From: Flavobacterium sp. N1994
Lineage (GTDB): Bacteria > Bacteroidota > Bacteroidia > Flavobacteriales > Flavobacteriaceae
Assembly: GCF_025947145.1 (NCBI RefSeq)
Contig: NZ_CP109999.1
Location: 2,480,001-2,544,000 of the forward strand
Reading direction: 5' to 3'
DNA length: 64,000 bases
Made by a program: the position numbers and the translations under genes. The notes under the pieces are model-generated. The model did not search any database and had not been told where the DNA came from. It saw nothing but the letters and a program-made list of their open reading frames with translations. This document shows positions 9,596 to 18,033 of the stretch, one piece after another (the stretch's first letter is position 1; the number at the start of each line of letters is the position of its first letter).

Positions 9596-10317
9596 TCTTT
9601 AAAATTGATTTCCTCTTTGTTGGACACAAACCATCCTTTAATAAAATTTGGTGTATTCATAAGATTGGTATAATCCGATGCTAATAATTTTTCTTTGTAT
9701 TCTTCTTTGAGTAGTACTATGAATAATTGCAAAAAGCAGTTGGATTTTTCATCGATGTAATATTCCATTTCATCAACTTTGTGATATCTTTTTTTGTCCC
9801 AATAGAATGTTTTTGAATAGTGTTTTGCTTCAAAAGGATTTAGTTTCATTATAGATTTCATTAATCTTTCACTTGATTTTGTTAAACGATACGTTGAATC
9901 GCTATTTTTTTTGATCTCTTCCGATTCGCTATCTATATCAAAATCTAAAACTTCTTTCAGGTATTTTTTGAGGACTTCATTTTTTATTTTTTCATCTTTT
10001 ATGGATTCGAACCCAGCTGGTAATTCTCTACTTTTCCAAGTATATGCTAAAATTCTATGAGCTGGCAACTCTTCCTTTTCTTGAAACAAACTCATAGAAA
10101 CAGAGGTATCCATAGATCCGCCGGAGCCAGGTTGTACTCTTTCAGGATTTAGAAAAAAGGAAATAGTATTGTTTGATAAATTTCTAATGCTATATTGAAT
10201 AGTGAATTTTCTGAAAGATGCGCTGTCTATTGTTTTAATGGAATCAATTTCGATTTTGATATTTGGACTTTGTGCCAAAAGAGTAGTGCTGATAAATAAA
10301 AGAAAAAGGTATTTCAT
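9592..10317 (-). CDS. Secreted protein of unknown function
   Basis: 241 residues with a signal peptide (MKYLFLLFISTTLLAQ, cleavage after AQ near residue 16). The first half is beta-rich (IKIEIDSIKTIDSASFRKFTI, NTISFFLNPERV) and may be an Ig-like or chaperone-like fold. The second half is charged and helical (KNEVLKKYLKEVLDFD, EEIKKNSDSTYR). I do not recognise a family. It is probably periplasmic. It is 44 nt downstream of the LuxE-like gene and could be read from the same transcript. The terminator at 9564-9595 ends it. Confidence 0.7.
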   Translation of the reverse strand: MKYLFLLFISTTLLAQSPNIKIEIDSIKTIDSASFRKFTIQYSIRNLSNNTISFFLNPERVQPGSGGSMDTSVSMSLFQEKEELPAHRILAYTWKSRELPAGFESIKDEKIKNEVLKKYLKEVLDFDIDSESEEIKKNSDSTYRLTKSSERLMKSIMKLNPFEAKHYSKTFYWDKKRYHKVDEMEYYIDEKSNCFLQLFIVLLKEEYKEKLLASDYTNLMNTPNFIKGWFVSNKEEINFKE

Positions 10318-10361
10318 GGTGCTGATTTAGAATAAAACGGAGAAAAATAAATTTTATTACA

Positions 10362-11342
10362 TCACATCACCATCAAGTTACAACCTCGAATATCAGAATT
10401 ATCAAAGCGCCCTAATATTTCGAAAGAATTGTTGGGGTATTTTTTCCCCAAATCCTGCGTAGCTATAAATGAGCACGAGTTAATATTGGCTAAATCAATA
10501 ACGTTTACCCCGCCAGTTTTTCCATTAGCAACGTATGTTAAAGCATCTTCTGTATCCCGAATTAGAATTTGCATCCAAGCAGGACATTCAAATATTCCAT
10601 TTCCTAGAGAGTAGGCTTGTGATAAGAGTTCAGTCATCCCATATTCGGAATGGATATTTTGCACTCCAAAACCGTTACACAAAATTTCGTGCAATTCCTC
10701 CCGAATCATTTCCTTACGCTTCCCTTTCATACCGCCGGTTTCCATGATGATGGTATTCTTTAGTTGGAATTTTTGTTTCTCAATTAAATCCAATAAAGCA
10801 TAAGTAACACCAATTAAGATTACATTCTGACCCGCGTTATCCAATTCAATAAGCTTAGCGATTAATTCATCATAATTATTCAAATAAAAGCCGCTGTGTT
10901 CGTTATTTGAAAGTGCTATTAAATCCTTAACCATATAGATTAGTGAGGAACCACTGCGTTCTAAATAGGACGGAAGCAAGGCTAAAACGGTATAATCTTC
11001 TATGTTTCCGTAAAACTCAGAAAATGCTTTTCTATAACTTTGTTCGTAAAGAGATACATCTGTCACTAAATGTTTACTGGTAATCATTCCGGTGGTGCCA
11101 CTGCTTGTAAATATTTCTTGAACACTATCAGTATTAGAAACTATATCATGACTTTTAAAGAACTGAATTGGTAGAAACGGAATTTGCTGCAATGATTTTA
11201 CGGATTGTTTGTCCACTTTCATATAATTGCAAAACTCTTGATAGACCATGTTGTTTTCGTATTGAAAACGAAAAACCTTCAAAGCTATTTTTTCAAATTG
11301 CTTTTGAGATGCTATAGTGAATATGTCTTGTGGGTTTATCAA
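10362..11342 (-). CDS. LuxE-like acyl-protein synthetase / acyl-activating enzyme
   Basis: 326 residues of the LuxE family (adenylate-forming). The phosphate-loop motif TSSGTTG lies at residues 79-85, preceded by IPFLPIQFFKSHDI, which is typical of LuxE. LIGVTYALLDLIE, METGGMKG and HSEYGMTELLSQAY, the adenylation-domain YGMTE motif, follow. Family members activate a carboxylic acid as acyl-AMP. LuxE feeds fatty acids to the LuxC reductase in bioluminescence. No luxC or luciferase gene is near, so the substrate is open. A -7 box lies at 11377-11384. Confidence 0.8.
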   Translation of the reverse strand: MINPQDIFTIASQKQFEKIALKVFRFQYENNMVYQEFCNYMKVDKQSVKSLQQIPFLPIQFFKSHDIVSNTDSVQEIFTSSGTTGMITSKHLVTDVSLYEQSYRKAFSEFYGNIEDYTVLALLPSYLERSGSSLIYMVKDLIALSNNEHSGFYLNNYDELIAKLIELDNAGQNVILIGVTYALLDLIEKQKFQLKNTIIMETGGMKGKRKEMIREELHEILCNGFGVQNIHSEYGMTELLSQAYSLGNGIFECPAWMQILIRDTEDALTYVANGKTGGVNVIDLANINSCSFIATQDLGKKYPNNSFEILGRFDNSDIRGCNLMVM

Positions 11343-11376
11343 GAGTAATAGGTTTCTAAATTGAATCAGAACGATG

Positions 11377-11384
11377 CAAAAGTA
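11377..11384 (-). promoter_or_regulatory. -7 promoter box for the LuxE-like gene
   Basis: Minus-strand TACTTTTG fits TAnnTTTG, about 34 nt before the ATG at 11342. Confidence 0.5.
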
Positions 11385-11393
11385 ATGAAAATA

Positions 11394-11424
11394 AAAAAGC
11401 CCTAACTTTCGTTAGAGCTTTTTG
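11394..11424 (-). terminator. Terminator after the T9SS gene at 11443
   Basis: Inverted repeat (AGCCCTAAC / GTTAGAGCT with one mismatch) around a TTTC loop, flanked by A and T runs. It lies just downstream of the minus-strand T9SS gene and upstream of the LuxE-like promoter. Confidence 0.75.
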
Positions 11425-11442
11425 GAAATATAGTGTAATTAA

Positions 11443-13173
11443 TTATTTGATAACTAATTTTCTTGAAGCAGTTTTTCCTTCTTCAGTAATGTTTACAATA
11501 TAAACGCCAGTGTGTAATGAGCTAACATTTACAGCACTATCAGCAGTTGTAGTGTTTAATACTTGTTTTCCTAATACATCATAAACAGTGATTGTTTTCT
11601 CAGCATTAGCAGCAGTTTCGATGAACAAAGTTCCACCTGAAACTGGGTTAGGATATATTTTTAAACCTGCAATAGCACTGTTTTGACTAACACCTAATAA
11701 ACCAGCAATTGTAGTTGTGATTTTTAATTCGTCAACAGTAATTGTTGGAGTTAATGTAGCGCTATCTTGTCTTAATAAAAACCCTCCTAAAGTAGTGATA
11801 GCTGTAGTTGGAGTTGATGTTAAGTCTGGAGTTGTAGCATCTGTTAAAGTAGCAAGAGTTGGGTTAAACCAAGCTTTTAAAGTATTTCCAGCAAAATCAT
11901 AACCTAAAACTACACATACAACATCACCAACATTAAACAATGTAGAGGCAAAGTTAGTTGTAGTAGAAGCAGCGTCTAAGCCTAACTGATATTGAGTTCC
12001 ACTCTTTTTGATAAACAATCTACCTTTGTGATTAGATGGATTACCGTCTGTTAAAGTTGCAAAATATGTTGTACTAGCATCAGCTATTGTTCCGTAATCA
12101 GTAACATTGATTAAAAATCTTGCATATAAACCGCTATCAGCACTAGTTGTAGCAGTAAATGGAGTTTGACATTCAGCACCTGTACCAACAAAAGAAACTG
12201 AGTTGCCAGTTGAAGTAACACCTGTATAACTTAAACTTCCTGCAATGGCAAGAATACTGTCTCCAGTATTAGCATTAGCCCAAGTTTGATTAGCTCCTAA
12301 AGCAGAACCAACAGTATAAGGGAATTTATCTTCAAAAGGTAATGCGTTAGCTGGTTTGCAATCAATAGCAGCAACAGCATTGGCATCGTAAGTACAACTT
12401 CCTTTAGTTATGTGTAATGTGAACCCTGTACCTTCAGTAACACCACTTACAACAATATTACCTACTGGTACTGTAGCAGGATTATCACCTCCTACAGTTC
12501 CTGATGAAGGAGTGAAGGTATAAGCTCCAGAAGTTCCTCCTGTGTAAGGAATGGTAACTGTATAAGTATCAAGTCCAAAAGTAATTGCATCACATGCGGC
12601 TGTTGGAGTTCCAAGAGCTAATGTACATGAAGGATCAAAATTGAAAACTTTTATGTCATCAAGTCTAAATTGTGACGCTGTAGTTGATGTAAATCTAATA
12701 GATAAGGTTGTAGATGATGGAATTCCTGAGGAAATTGTGGCCAAAGTCCAACCAATTCCAGTTGGGGTATAAGTTACCGGCGTCCATGTTGTCCCGTTTG
12801 TACTAACTTCTACAGTTAATAGATTTGTTACTGCTGTAGGCGTATTAATTCCAAAAGAAAGTTGTAATCCTGAAGAAGTATATGCCGATGTATTTATTCC
12901 GTCAATTTGAAAATATTCCGCAATAGCATTTATTAAAACATTACCACCTCCAGAAGCAGCCGTATATCCACTAGATACACTTGTGATTCTAACATCAGCA
13001 GTACCAGAATAAGCGATTGGAGAAGAATTTTGGAAAGTTGCAGGAGCAGTACCAGTACTGTAAGCTGGAATTAATGTTGTTCCAGTTGGAGTTCCCATGT
13101 TTTCTGTATAGATAGTTTGCCCAAAAGACGCGCAACTAACTACCAATAATAATAAAGAGTAAATTTTTTTCAT
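11443..13173 (-). CDS. T9SS-secreted protein with type A sorting domain
   Basis: 576 residues. The signal peptide (residues 1-19, ending SFGQ) is followed by a beta-sandwich region (about 25-180) with the LRLDDIKVF-like end seen in choice-of-anchor domains. A Cys-containing Ig-like section spans about 183-272. A concanavalin-like region spans about 278-490, starting LPFEDKFPYTVGSALG and ending TITVDELKIT. The C-terminal type A sorting domain begins KIYPNPVSGG near 505, has YDVLGKQVL, and ends in KLVIK. It should be exported by Sec, then released or anchored through the type IX system. Binding target unknown. Confidence 0.85.
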   Translation of the reverse strand: MKKIYSLLLLVVSCASFGQTIYTENMGTPTGTTLIPAYSTGTAPATFQNSSPIAYSGTADVRITSVSSGYTAASGGGNVLINAIAEYFQIDGINTSAYTSSGLQLSFGINTPTAVTNLLTVEVSTNGTTWTPVTYTPTGIGWTLATISSGIPSSTTLSIRFTSTTASQFRLDDIKVFNFDPSCTLALGTPTAACDAITFGLDTYTVTIPYTGGTSGAYTFTPSSGTVGGDNPATVPVGNIVVSGVTEGTGFTLHITKGSCTYDANAVAAIDCKPANALPFEDKFPYTVGSALGANQTWANANTGDSILAIAGSLSYTGVTSTGNSVSFVGTGAECQTPFTATTSADSGLYARFLINVTDYGTIADASTTYFATLTDGNPSNHKGRLFIKKSGTQYQLGLDAASTTTNFASTLFNVGDVVCVVLGYDFAGNTLKAWFNPTLATLTDATTPDLTSTPTTAITTLGGFLLRQDSATLTPTITVDELKITTTIAGLLGVSQNSAIAGLKIYPNPVSGGTLFIETAANAEKTITVYDVLGKQVLNTTTADSAVNVSSLHTGVYIVNITEEGKTASRKLVIK

Positions 13174-13195
13174 TTTTTTAAATTTAATTAGCCCA

Positions 13196-13203
13196 CAAAT
13201 ATA
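13196..13203 (-). promoter_or_regulatory. -7 promoter box for the T9SS gene
   Basis: Minus-strand TATATTTG, 22 nt before the ATG at 13173. No clear -33 element. Confidence 0.55.
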
Positions 13204-13276
13204 AGTACAAATTTCATTTGTAGAAAAAAAGAAAGTAAAAAAATGATTAATTAAAAGTTAAAAAACAAAAAACCAA

Positions 13277-13594
13277 CTATCTGATAATAAGTTTTCTAGT
13301 GGTGGTAGTTTCGCCTTCTGTGATTTTTATGATATAAACACCAGGAGGGATTGAGGATATGTTTAATTCTCGAGAAGAAATTGTAGTTTGTAAAACCTTT
13401 TTTCCAAGCACATCAAAAATCAAGACTTCTTTATCAAGGCTGGTTTTAGAAGTGATGTAAATCTTACCATTACTAACTGGATTAGGATAAAATCCTAATG
13501 CATCATTACCTTGCTGTTTACCATCTTGTGCATAAGTAGCAAGGGTAAACAAACAAAAAATAAAAGGTAGTATAAAGTAATTTTTAGCCATCAT
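13277..13594 (-). CDS. Minimal T9SS protein: signal peptide plus sorting domain
   Basis: About 105 residues: signal peptide (MAKNYFILPFIFCLFTLATYAQ), an eight-residue spacer (DGKQQGND), then a complete type A sorting domain. That domain begins LGFYPNPVSNGK, has IFDVLGKKVLQTT and PPGVYIIKI, and ends in RKLIIR. There is no room for a passenger domain. The frame is open further upstream to 13684, but the -7 box at 13611-13618 and the signal peptide fix the start at 13594 or 13591. I recall similar short genes beside PhoB-type regulators in other Flavobacterium genomes. Function unknown. Confidence 0.82.
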   Translation of the reverse strand: MMAKNYFILPFIFCLFTLATYAQDGKQQGNDALGFYPNPVSNGKIYITSKTSLDKEVLIFDVLGKKVLQTTISSRELNISSIPPGVYIIKITEGETTTTRKLIIR

Positions 13595-13610
13595 TTCAAT
13601 TTGGTTAAGA

Positions 13611-13618
13611 CAAATGTA
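13611..13618 (-). promoter_or_regulatory. -7 promoter box for the minimal T9SS gene
   Basis: Minus-strand TACATTTG fits TAnnTTTG, 16 nt before the ATG at 13594. Confidence 0.6.
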
Positions 13619-13819
13619 TAAAAAACATTTCAAATAGTATGCCAAAAAAATTAATCGCTCTAAATTTTTGCAATGATTTAACATTTAGAGTCTTAATTTT
13701 TTTGATGAAAAGACTAAACATCAATATTTCATTTGATAAAAACCGCTCATCAATACAGTTTTATTCTTTTAATATTATCAAATTGTTACTAGATTAAATT
13801 ACTGTTAACTCAGATATCA

Positions 13820-13848
13820 TTGTGGTTAATCATTTTGTATTATCTTTA
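13820..13848 (+). promoter_or_regulatory. Probable promoter of the PhoB/PhoR-like pair
   Basis: TTG at 13820-13822, an 18-nt spacer, then TATCTTTA at 13841-13848, one mismatch from TAnnTTTG. The ATG at 13880 lies about 30 nt further on. Confidence 0.5.
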
Positions 13849-13879
13849 CCTTTACATCCACAAAACAATTGTGTCCATT

Positions 13880-14563
13880 ATGAAAAAGAAAGACATCAAG
13901 ATTTTATTAGTAGATGATGAGCAAGATATCCTAGAGATTGTAGGGTATAATCTTTCCCAGGAAGGGTATCAAATAATTACCGCTACCAATGGGAAAGAGG
14001 CCATAACCAAAGCCAAAAAAGAATTGCCACATCTCATTATTATGGATGTAATGATGCCCGAAATGGACGGTATGGAAGCCTGCGAAAACATCAGAAAACT
14101 ACCAGAATTGAGCAATGTTATTATTACTTTTTTAACAGCAAGAAGCGAAGATTACTCACAAGTGGCTGGATTTGATGCAGGAGCGGATGATTATATTACA
14201 AAACCTATCAAACCAAAATTATTAGTTAGTAAAGTAAAAGCACTACTTCGTCGTTTGAAAAGTGATGAACATGCTTCAGAAACACTTAATGTTGGGGGCA
14301 TCGAAATTAATAGAGAAGAATATAAAATTGTCAAGGACAACAAAGAAATTATACTGCCAAGAAAAGAATTTGAGTTGTTTTATCTTTTAGCTTCTAAACC
14401 TGGAAAGGTTTTTAAAAGAGAAGAAATTTTAGATAAGGTTTGGGGCAATGAAGTCATCGTAGGTGGAAGAACTATTGATGTTCACATTAGAAAACTCCGT
14501 GAAAAAATTGGCGAAGACTTATTTAAAACCATCAAAGGAGTTGGCTACAAATTAGAAGTGTAA
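13880..14563 (+). CDS. PhoB/OmpR-family response regulator
   Basis: 227 residues. The receiver domain (5-120) has the acidic pair Asp12/Asp13, phospho-acceptor Asp56 in IIMDVMMPEMDG, Thr in FLTARS and Lys in YITKPIKPK. The OmpR-type winged-helix domain (about 132-227) ends GGRTIDVHIRKLREKIG...GVGYKLEV. It acts as a cytosolic transcription factor phosphorylated by the kinase encoded next to it; the stop and the kinase ATG abut exactly. A longer frame begins at 13820 but overlaps the promoter. The layout resembles PhoB-PhoR, but the signal is not proven by sequence. Confidence 0.9.
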   Translation: MKKKDIKILLVDDEQDILEIVGYNLSQEGYQIITATNGKEAITKAKKELPHLIIMDVMMPEMDGMEACENIRKLPELSNVIITFLTARSEDYSQVAGFDAGADDYITKPIKPKLLVSKVKALLRRLKSDEHASETLNVGGIEINREEYKIVKDNKEIILPRKEFELFYLLASKPGKVFKREEILDKVWGNEVIVGGRTIDVHIRKLREKIGEDLFKTIKGVGYKLEV

Positions 14564-15607
14564 ATGAAAATAAAATTCAAGAAAACATACACGTTTGCCC
14601 TAGTTTCAACGTCTTACATTACTGCTTTTTCTACAGGTTTTCTTGCTGTTTTGTTATGGTTTTTTCATGAGTTTTCTTTGCCAATAGTAACCGTTTTTGC
14701 TTTTTCTATTGCTACCTTTTCCTTTTTTGTTATTCAATACCGTGTTGAAAGATTCATCTACAGAAGGGTTAAAAAAATCTATGATGACGTTTCTCTTTTA
14801 GAATCTACTTCATTTCGTAATCAACCCATAACAACAGATATGGCGACTTTGACGCAACAAGTTAAAAAGTTTGCGACAGATAAAAAATTAGAAATCGAAA
14901 CCCTAAAAGTGCGTGAAGAATATAGACGTGAATTTTTAGGAAACGTTTCACACGAATTAAAAACGCCTTTATTTACCGTTCAAGGCTATCTTTCTACTTT
15001 GCTAGATGGTGCTATTAATGATAAAAGTGTTAGAAAAAAATATTTAGAAAGAGCCGAAAAAGGGGTAGAGCGATTAATTTATATCGTTGAAGATTTAGAT
15101 ATGATTTCCAAACTCGAAATGGGTGATGTTAATCTTGAATTATCAAGGTTTGATATTGTAGAGTTGGTTCAAAATGTGTTTGATTTATTGGAAATGAATG
15201 CCGATAAAAAGAACATTATCCTCATGTTTGACAGAAAGTATAACAAACCCATAATAGTTTTTGCCGACAAAGAAAAAATCGAACAAGTCTTGACCAATTT
15301 GGTAACCAATTCTATAAAATATGGAAAGGAAAACGGTACGACCGAAGTCACGATTGAAGATTTAGTAAATGACAAAGTTATTATCCGTTTTAGAGACGAT
15401 GGAGAAGGTATAGAAAAACAAAATATACCAAGGCTCTTCGAACGTTTTTATAGAGTAGATAAAAGCGGTGCTAGAAGCGAAGGTGGTTCAGGATTAGGGC
15501 TTTCTATTGTGAAACACATAATCGAAGCTCATGGTGAAAAAATCTATGTAGAAAGTGAATTCGGAAAAGGATCTGAGTTTTCATTCACCCTCGAAAAGGA
15601 TCAATAA
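14564..15607 (+). CDS. PhoR-like sensor histidine kinase
   Basis: 347 residues. Two membrane helices (about 10-33 and 39-58) are joined by only a few residues, so there is almost no periplasmic sensor. A linker follows, then the HisKA box FLGNVSHELKTPLF with phospho-acceptor His130. The ATPase domain has N-box NLVTNSIKYG, G1 RDDGEGI, and G2 GGSGLGLSIVKHII. It should phosphorylate the regulator encoded immediately upstream. Without a large outer loop it probably senses the membrane or a partner protein. Its last 27 nt overlap the 3' end of the convergent glycosyltransferase. Confidence 0.92.
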   Translation: MKIKFKKTYTFALVSTSYITAFSTGFLAVLLWFFHEFSLPIVTVFAFSIATFSFFVIQYRVERFIYRRVKKIYDDVSLLESTSFRNQPITTDMATLTQQVKKFATDKKLEIETLKVREEYRREFLGNVSHELKTPLFTVQGYLSTLLDGAINDKSVRKKYLERAEKGVERLIYIVEDLDMISKLEMGDVNLELSRFDIVELVQNVFDLLEMNADKKNIILMFDRKYNKPIIVFADKEKIEQVLTNLVTNSIKYGKENGTTEVTIEDLVNDKVIIRFRDDGEGIEKQNIPRLFERFYRVDKSGARSEGGSGLGLSIVKHIIEAHGEKIYVESEFGKGSEFSFTLEKDQ

Positions 15608-16645
15608 CTGTTTCCAGTGAATTGTTTTTTCCAACTGAGGCAAACCCCGATATAATTTCACATCTTTTAAAAATTCAATTTTGAAATCATCTTGTTTGCT
15701 ATAAGGCGCATAACCATTTCTTTTAAATCGCTTAGCCAAATATTCTTGTTCAAATTGCCCCGGAGTTGGGATGAAAAAAGCTTTCTTTCCTAACTTTGCC
15801 AAATCCATGACAGTGGTGTAACCTGATCGACACAACACCATTTCACTTTCGTTGAAAGCTGTTTCTAGCTCGGCAGAAGTCATAAAATTGTAATAGGTTA
15901 CATTTTCATCCTGATCTATTTTTTGCTCTTCCTCAACGCTTCCTTTGATGAAAAGAACTTTTCCAGCAAAAAGGCGAACCTCATTCTTGAGCTTTTGTTC
16001 CAAAAAAGTACGTTGCGGTTCAGGACCAGAGAGAATAACCATCAAATCATATCGGATTGGTAAATCTCTTTTCTCTAATCGGCTAAGTGGGCCAATGTAG
16101 TTTAGATTTAATTTGTTCTTCTTTAGATGTCCCAGTTTTCCAGTAAGATTCGGATTTTTTTCCATATCGGGAATCCAACATTCTGTGAACTTTTTGATAA
16201 AATGTTGGTGTAGCTTACTAGAAATCCATGTGGTTTTTCCTGATAATACATTCAATTGATGCGTAATGAAAACACAAGGAATTTTTTTGCTATAAACCCC
16301 TAAACGGTTATCCGATATGATACCTTGAAGATGGTATTCTGCTATCCATTTTTTGACGATTTTCTTCTCGGAAAAGATAGCATCAATCATTTTTGGACTG
16401 TTTTTTATTAGTTTCCATTTAAAATCAGCCTCATTTTTAGCATATTCAATATCATAAGAAGGTAATTCCAATGCTTGTAAATGAGGAAATTCTTTTTGAA
16501 GCATTTGCAAAGCAACACCATCAGAAGCTAGTATTGGTGCAAAACCATTTTTTTCTAACTCACGAATGATAGGAATGCATCGTGTAGCATGGCCTAACCC
16601 CCAATTTAATGGGGCAACAAGAATATTTTTTTTTGAATTTTCCAA
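15581..16645 (-). CDS. GT28/MurG-like glycosyltransferase
   Basis: 354 residues with a GT-B layout. The N-terminal glycine loop NWGLGHATRCIPII (residues 14-27) is the acceptor-side signature of family 28-like enzymes. The C-terminal nucleotide-sugar domain contains ILSGPEPQR near 208 and LCRSGYTTVMDLAKLGKKAFFIPTPGQFEQEYLA near 270, in the position of the MurG donor-binding loop. A role in envelope glycolipid or glycoprotein synthesis is likely, but donor and acceptor are unknown. The 3' end overlaps the PhoR-like kinase gene by 27 nt tail to tail. Confidence 0.8.
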   Translation of the reverse strand: MENSKKNILVAPLNWGLGHATRCIPIIRELEKNGFAPILASDGVALQMLQKEFPHLQALELPSYDIEYAKNEADFKWKLIKNSPKMIDAIFSEKKIVKKWIAEYHLQGIISDNRLGVYSKKIPCVFITHQLNVLSGKTTWISSKLHQHFIKKFTECWIPDMEKNPNLTGKLGHLKKNKLNLNYIGPLSRLEKRDLPIRYDLMVILSGPEPQRTFLEQKLKNEVRLFAGKVLFIKGSVEEEQKIDQDENVTYYNFMTSAELETAFNESEMVLCRSGYTTVMDLAKLGKKAFFIPTPGQFEQEYLAKRFKRNGYAPYSKQDDFKIEFLKDVKLYRGLPQLEKTIHWKQLLILFEGE

Positions 16646-16731
16646 GTAGTGAAATTACGGTTTTAACATTGCAAAGTAAAAAAGATTTTGAATAGTTTAT
16701 ATTTCCTTAATTTTACCAAAAAATTAAGTTT

Positions 16732-17406
16732 GTGGGAAGTAAGAATAAATTAAAGCGGTTTAAAGAAAACGAGACTTTTGAAAACGTTTTTCAACCAACA
16801 AGAGAAGAGGTAGTAAATGGAGAATTTCCGTTAAGAGGGAAATGGAATACCGATTTTTTTAAAAATGACAATCCTATCGTTATTGAGCTAGGTTGTGGCA
16901 AAGGGGAGTATTCAGTTGGTTTAGCCGAACGATATCCAGAGAAAAACTTTGTTGGAATAGATATTAAAGGAGCCCGTTTTTGGCGTGGAGCTAAAACGGC
17001 TGTGGATAGCGCCATGTTTAATGTAGCTTTTGTTCGAACACAAATCGAGTTAATTAATTTTATTTTCGCTGAAAAGGAAGTAGATGAAATTTGGATTACT
17101 TTCCCTGATCCGCAAATCAAATACAAACGTACCAAACACCGTATGACCAACTCAGAATTCCTGCAGTTGTACAAAAAAATCCTCAAACCAGAAGGCGTTG
17201 TCAATCTCAAAACGGATAGCGAATTCATGCACGGATATACCTTGGGATTATTGCATGGTGAAGGGCACGAAGTGTTGTATGCTAACCATAATGTTTATAA
17301 AAATGAAGGAGCACCAAGTGAAGTAACTTCTATTCAAACATTCTATGAAAAGCAATATTTGGAAATCAACAAAGCAATTACGTATATTCGTTTCAAAATC
17401 AAATAA
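16732..17406 (+). CDS. trmB: tRNA (guanine-N7-)-methyltransferase
   Basis: 224 residues. It methylates G46 in the variable loop of tRNAs using SAM. Motifs are VIELGCGKGEYSVGLA (SAM site, near 45), GIDIKGARFWRGAK, and the TrmB signature ITFPDPQIKYKRTKHRMT near 122-139. The start is GTG at 16732. The N-terminal MGSKNKLKRFKENETF matches what I know of Flavobacterium TrmB, which supports it. Its stop abuts the ATG of the LysE-type gene, so trmB, the exporter and the alkyltransferase-like gene form one unit. Confidence 0.94.
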   Translation: MGSKNKLKRFKENETFENVFQPTREEVVNGEFPLRGKWNTDFFKNDNPIVIELGCGKGEYSVGLAERYPEKNFVGIDIKGARFWRGAKTAVDSAMFNVAFVRTQIELINFIFAEKEVDEIWITFPDPQIKYKRTKHRMTNSEFLQLYKKILKPEGVVNLKTDSEFMHGYTLGLLHGEGHEVLYANHNVYKNEGAPSEVTSIQTFYEKQYLEINKAITYIRFKIK

Positions 17407-18033
17407 ATGACTTATTTTCTGCCACTTGTTTTGGGTTTTTGCATTGCTTTTTTGGCGGTTATCCTTCCAGGACTAATCAATATGACGGCAGCCAAAATAA
17501 GTACACAAGAAGGCAGAAATGAAGCGCTAAGTTTTGCTGTTGGGGCTTCTGTAATTATCTTTTTTCAAACTTTTATTGCAGTCCTTTTTGCTCGATTCAT
17601 TAACAACCATCAGGAGATTATTTCCACCTTACAAGAAATCGGCATTTTTGTATTTACGGGATTGAGCATTTACTTTTTTTGGATTGCCAAAAAACCAAAG
17701 AAAATTAAAACCGACATCAAAATAAAAGCAAAGTCTAATCGTTTCTTTTTCGGAATGTTGTTGTCTACATTGAATTTGCTCCCAGTTCCATTTTATGTTT
17801 TTGCTAGCATGAGTTTGTCGGCATCGGGTTATTTCAGTTTTGATAAAATTCCAGTTTCTTGTTTTGTTACAGGTGTGGTTTTAGGTTCTTTTAGCGTTTT
17901 TTATATTTATATAGTAGCCTTTAAAAAGATAGAAAAAAAGACCGATTTTTTGTTTAAAAACATTAATACGATAATTGGTTCTGTCACTACTTTTATGGCT
18001 GTTGTCACCTTGTTAAAATTACTTTATAAATAA
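17407..18033 (+). CDS. LysE-family membrane exporter
   Basis: 208 residues and six predicted membrane helices, with the LysE/RhtB pattern. An N-terminal helix contains LAVILPGLINMTAAKIS and is followed by a soluble loop with EGRNEALSFAVGAS. A central basic loop (KKPKKIKTDIKIKAKSNR) comes before FFFGMLLSTLNLLPVPFYVFAS. The family exports amino acids or other small solutes, and the substrate is unknown. It starts directly after trmB and its TAA shares one base with the ATG of the next gene. Confidence 0.85.
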   Translation: MTYFLPLVLGFCIAFLAVILPGLINMTAAKISTQEGRNEALSFAVGASVIIFFQTFIAVLFARFINNHQEIISTLQEIGIFVFTGLSIYFFWIAKKPKKIKTDIKIKAKSNRFFFGMLLSTLNLLPVPFYVFASMSLSASGYFSFDKIPVSCFVTGVVLGSFSVFYIYIVAFKKIEKKTDFLFKNINTIIGSVTTFMAVVTLLKLLYK

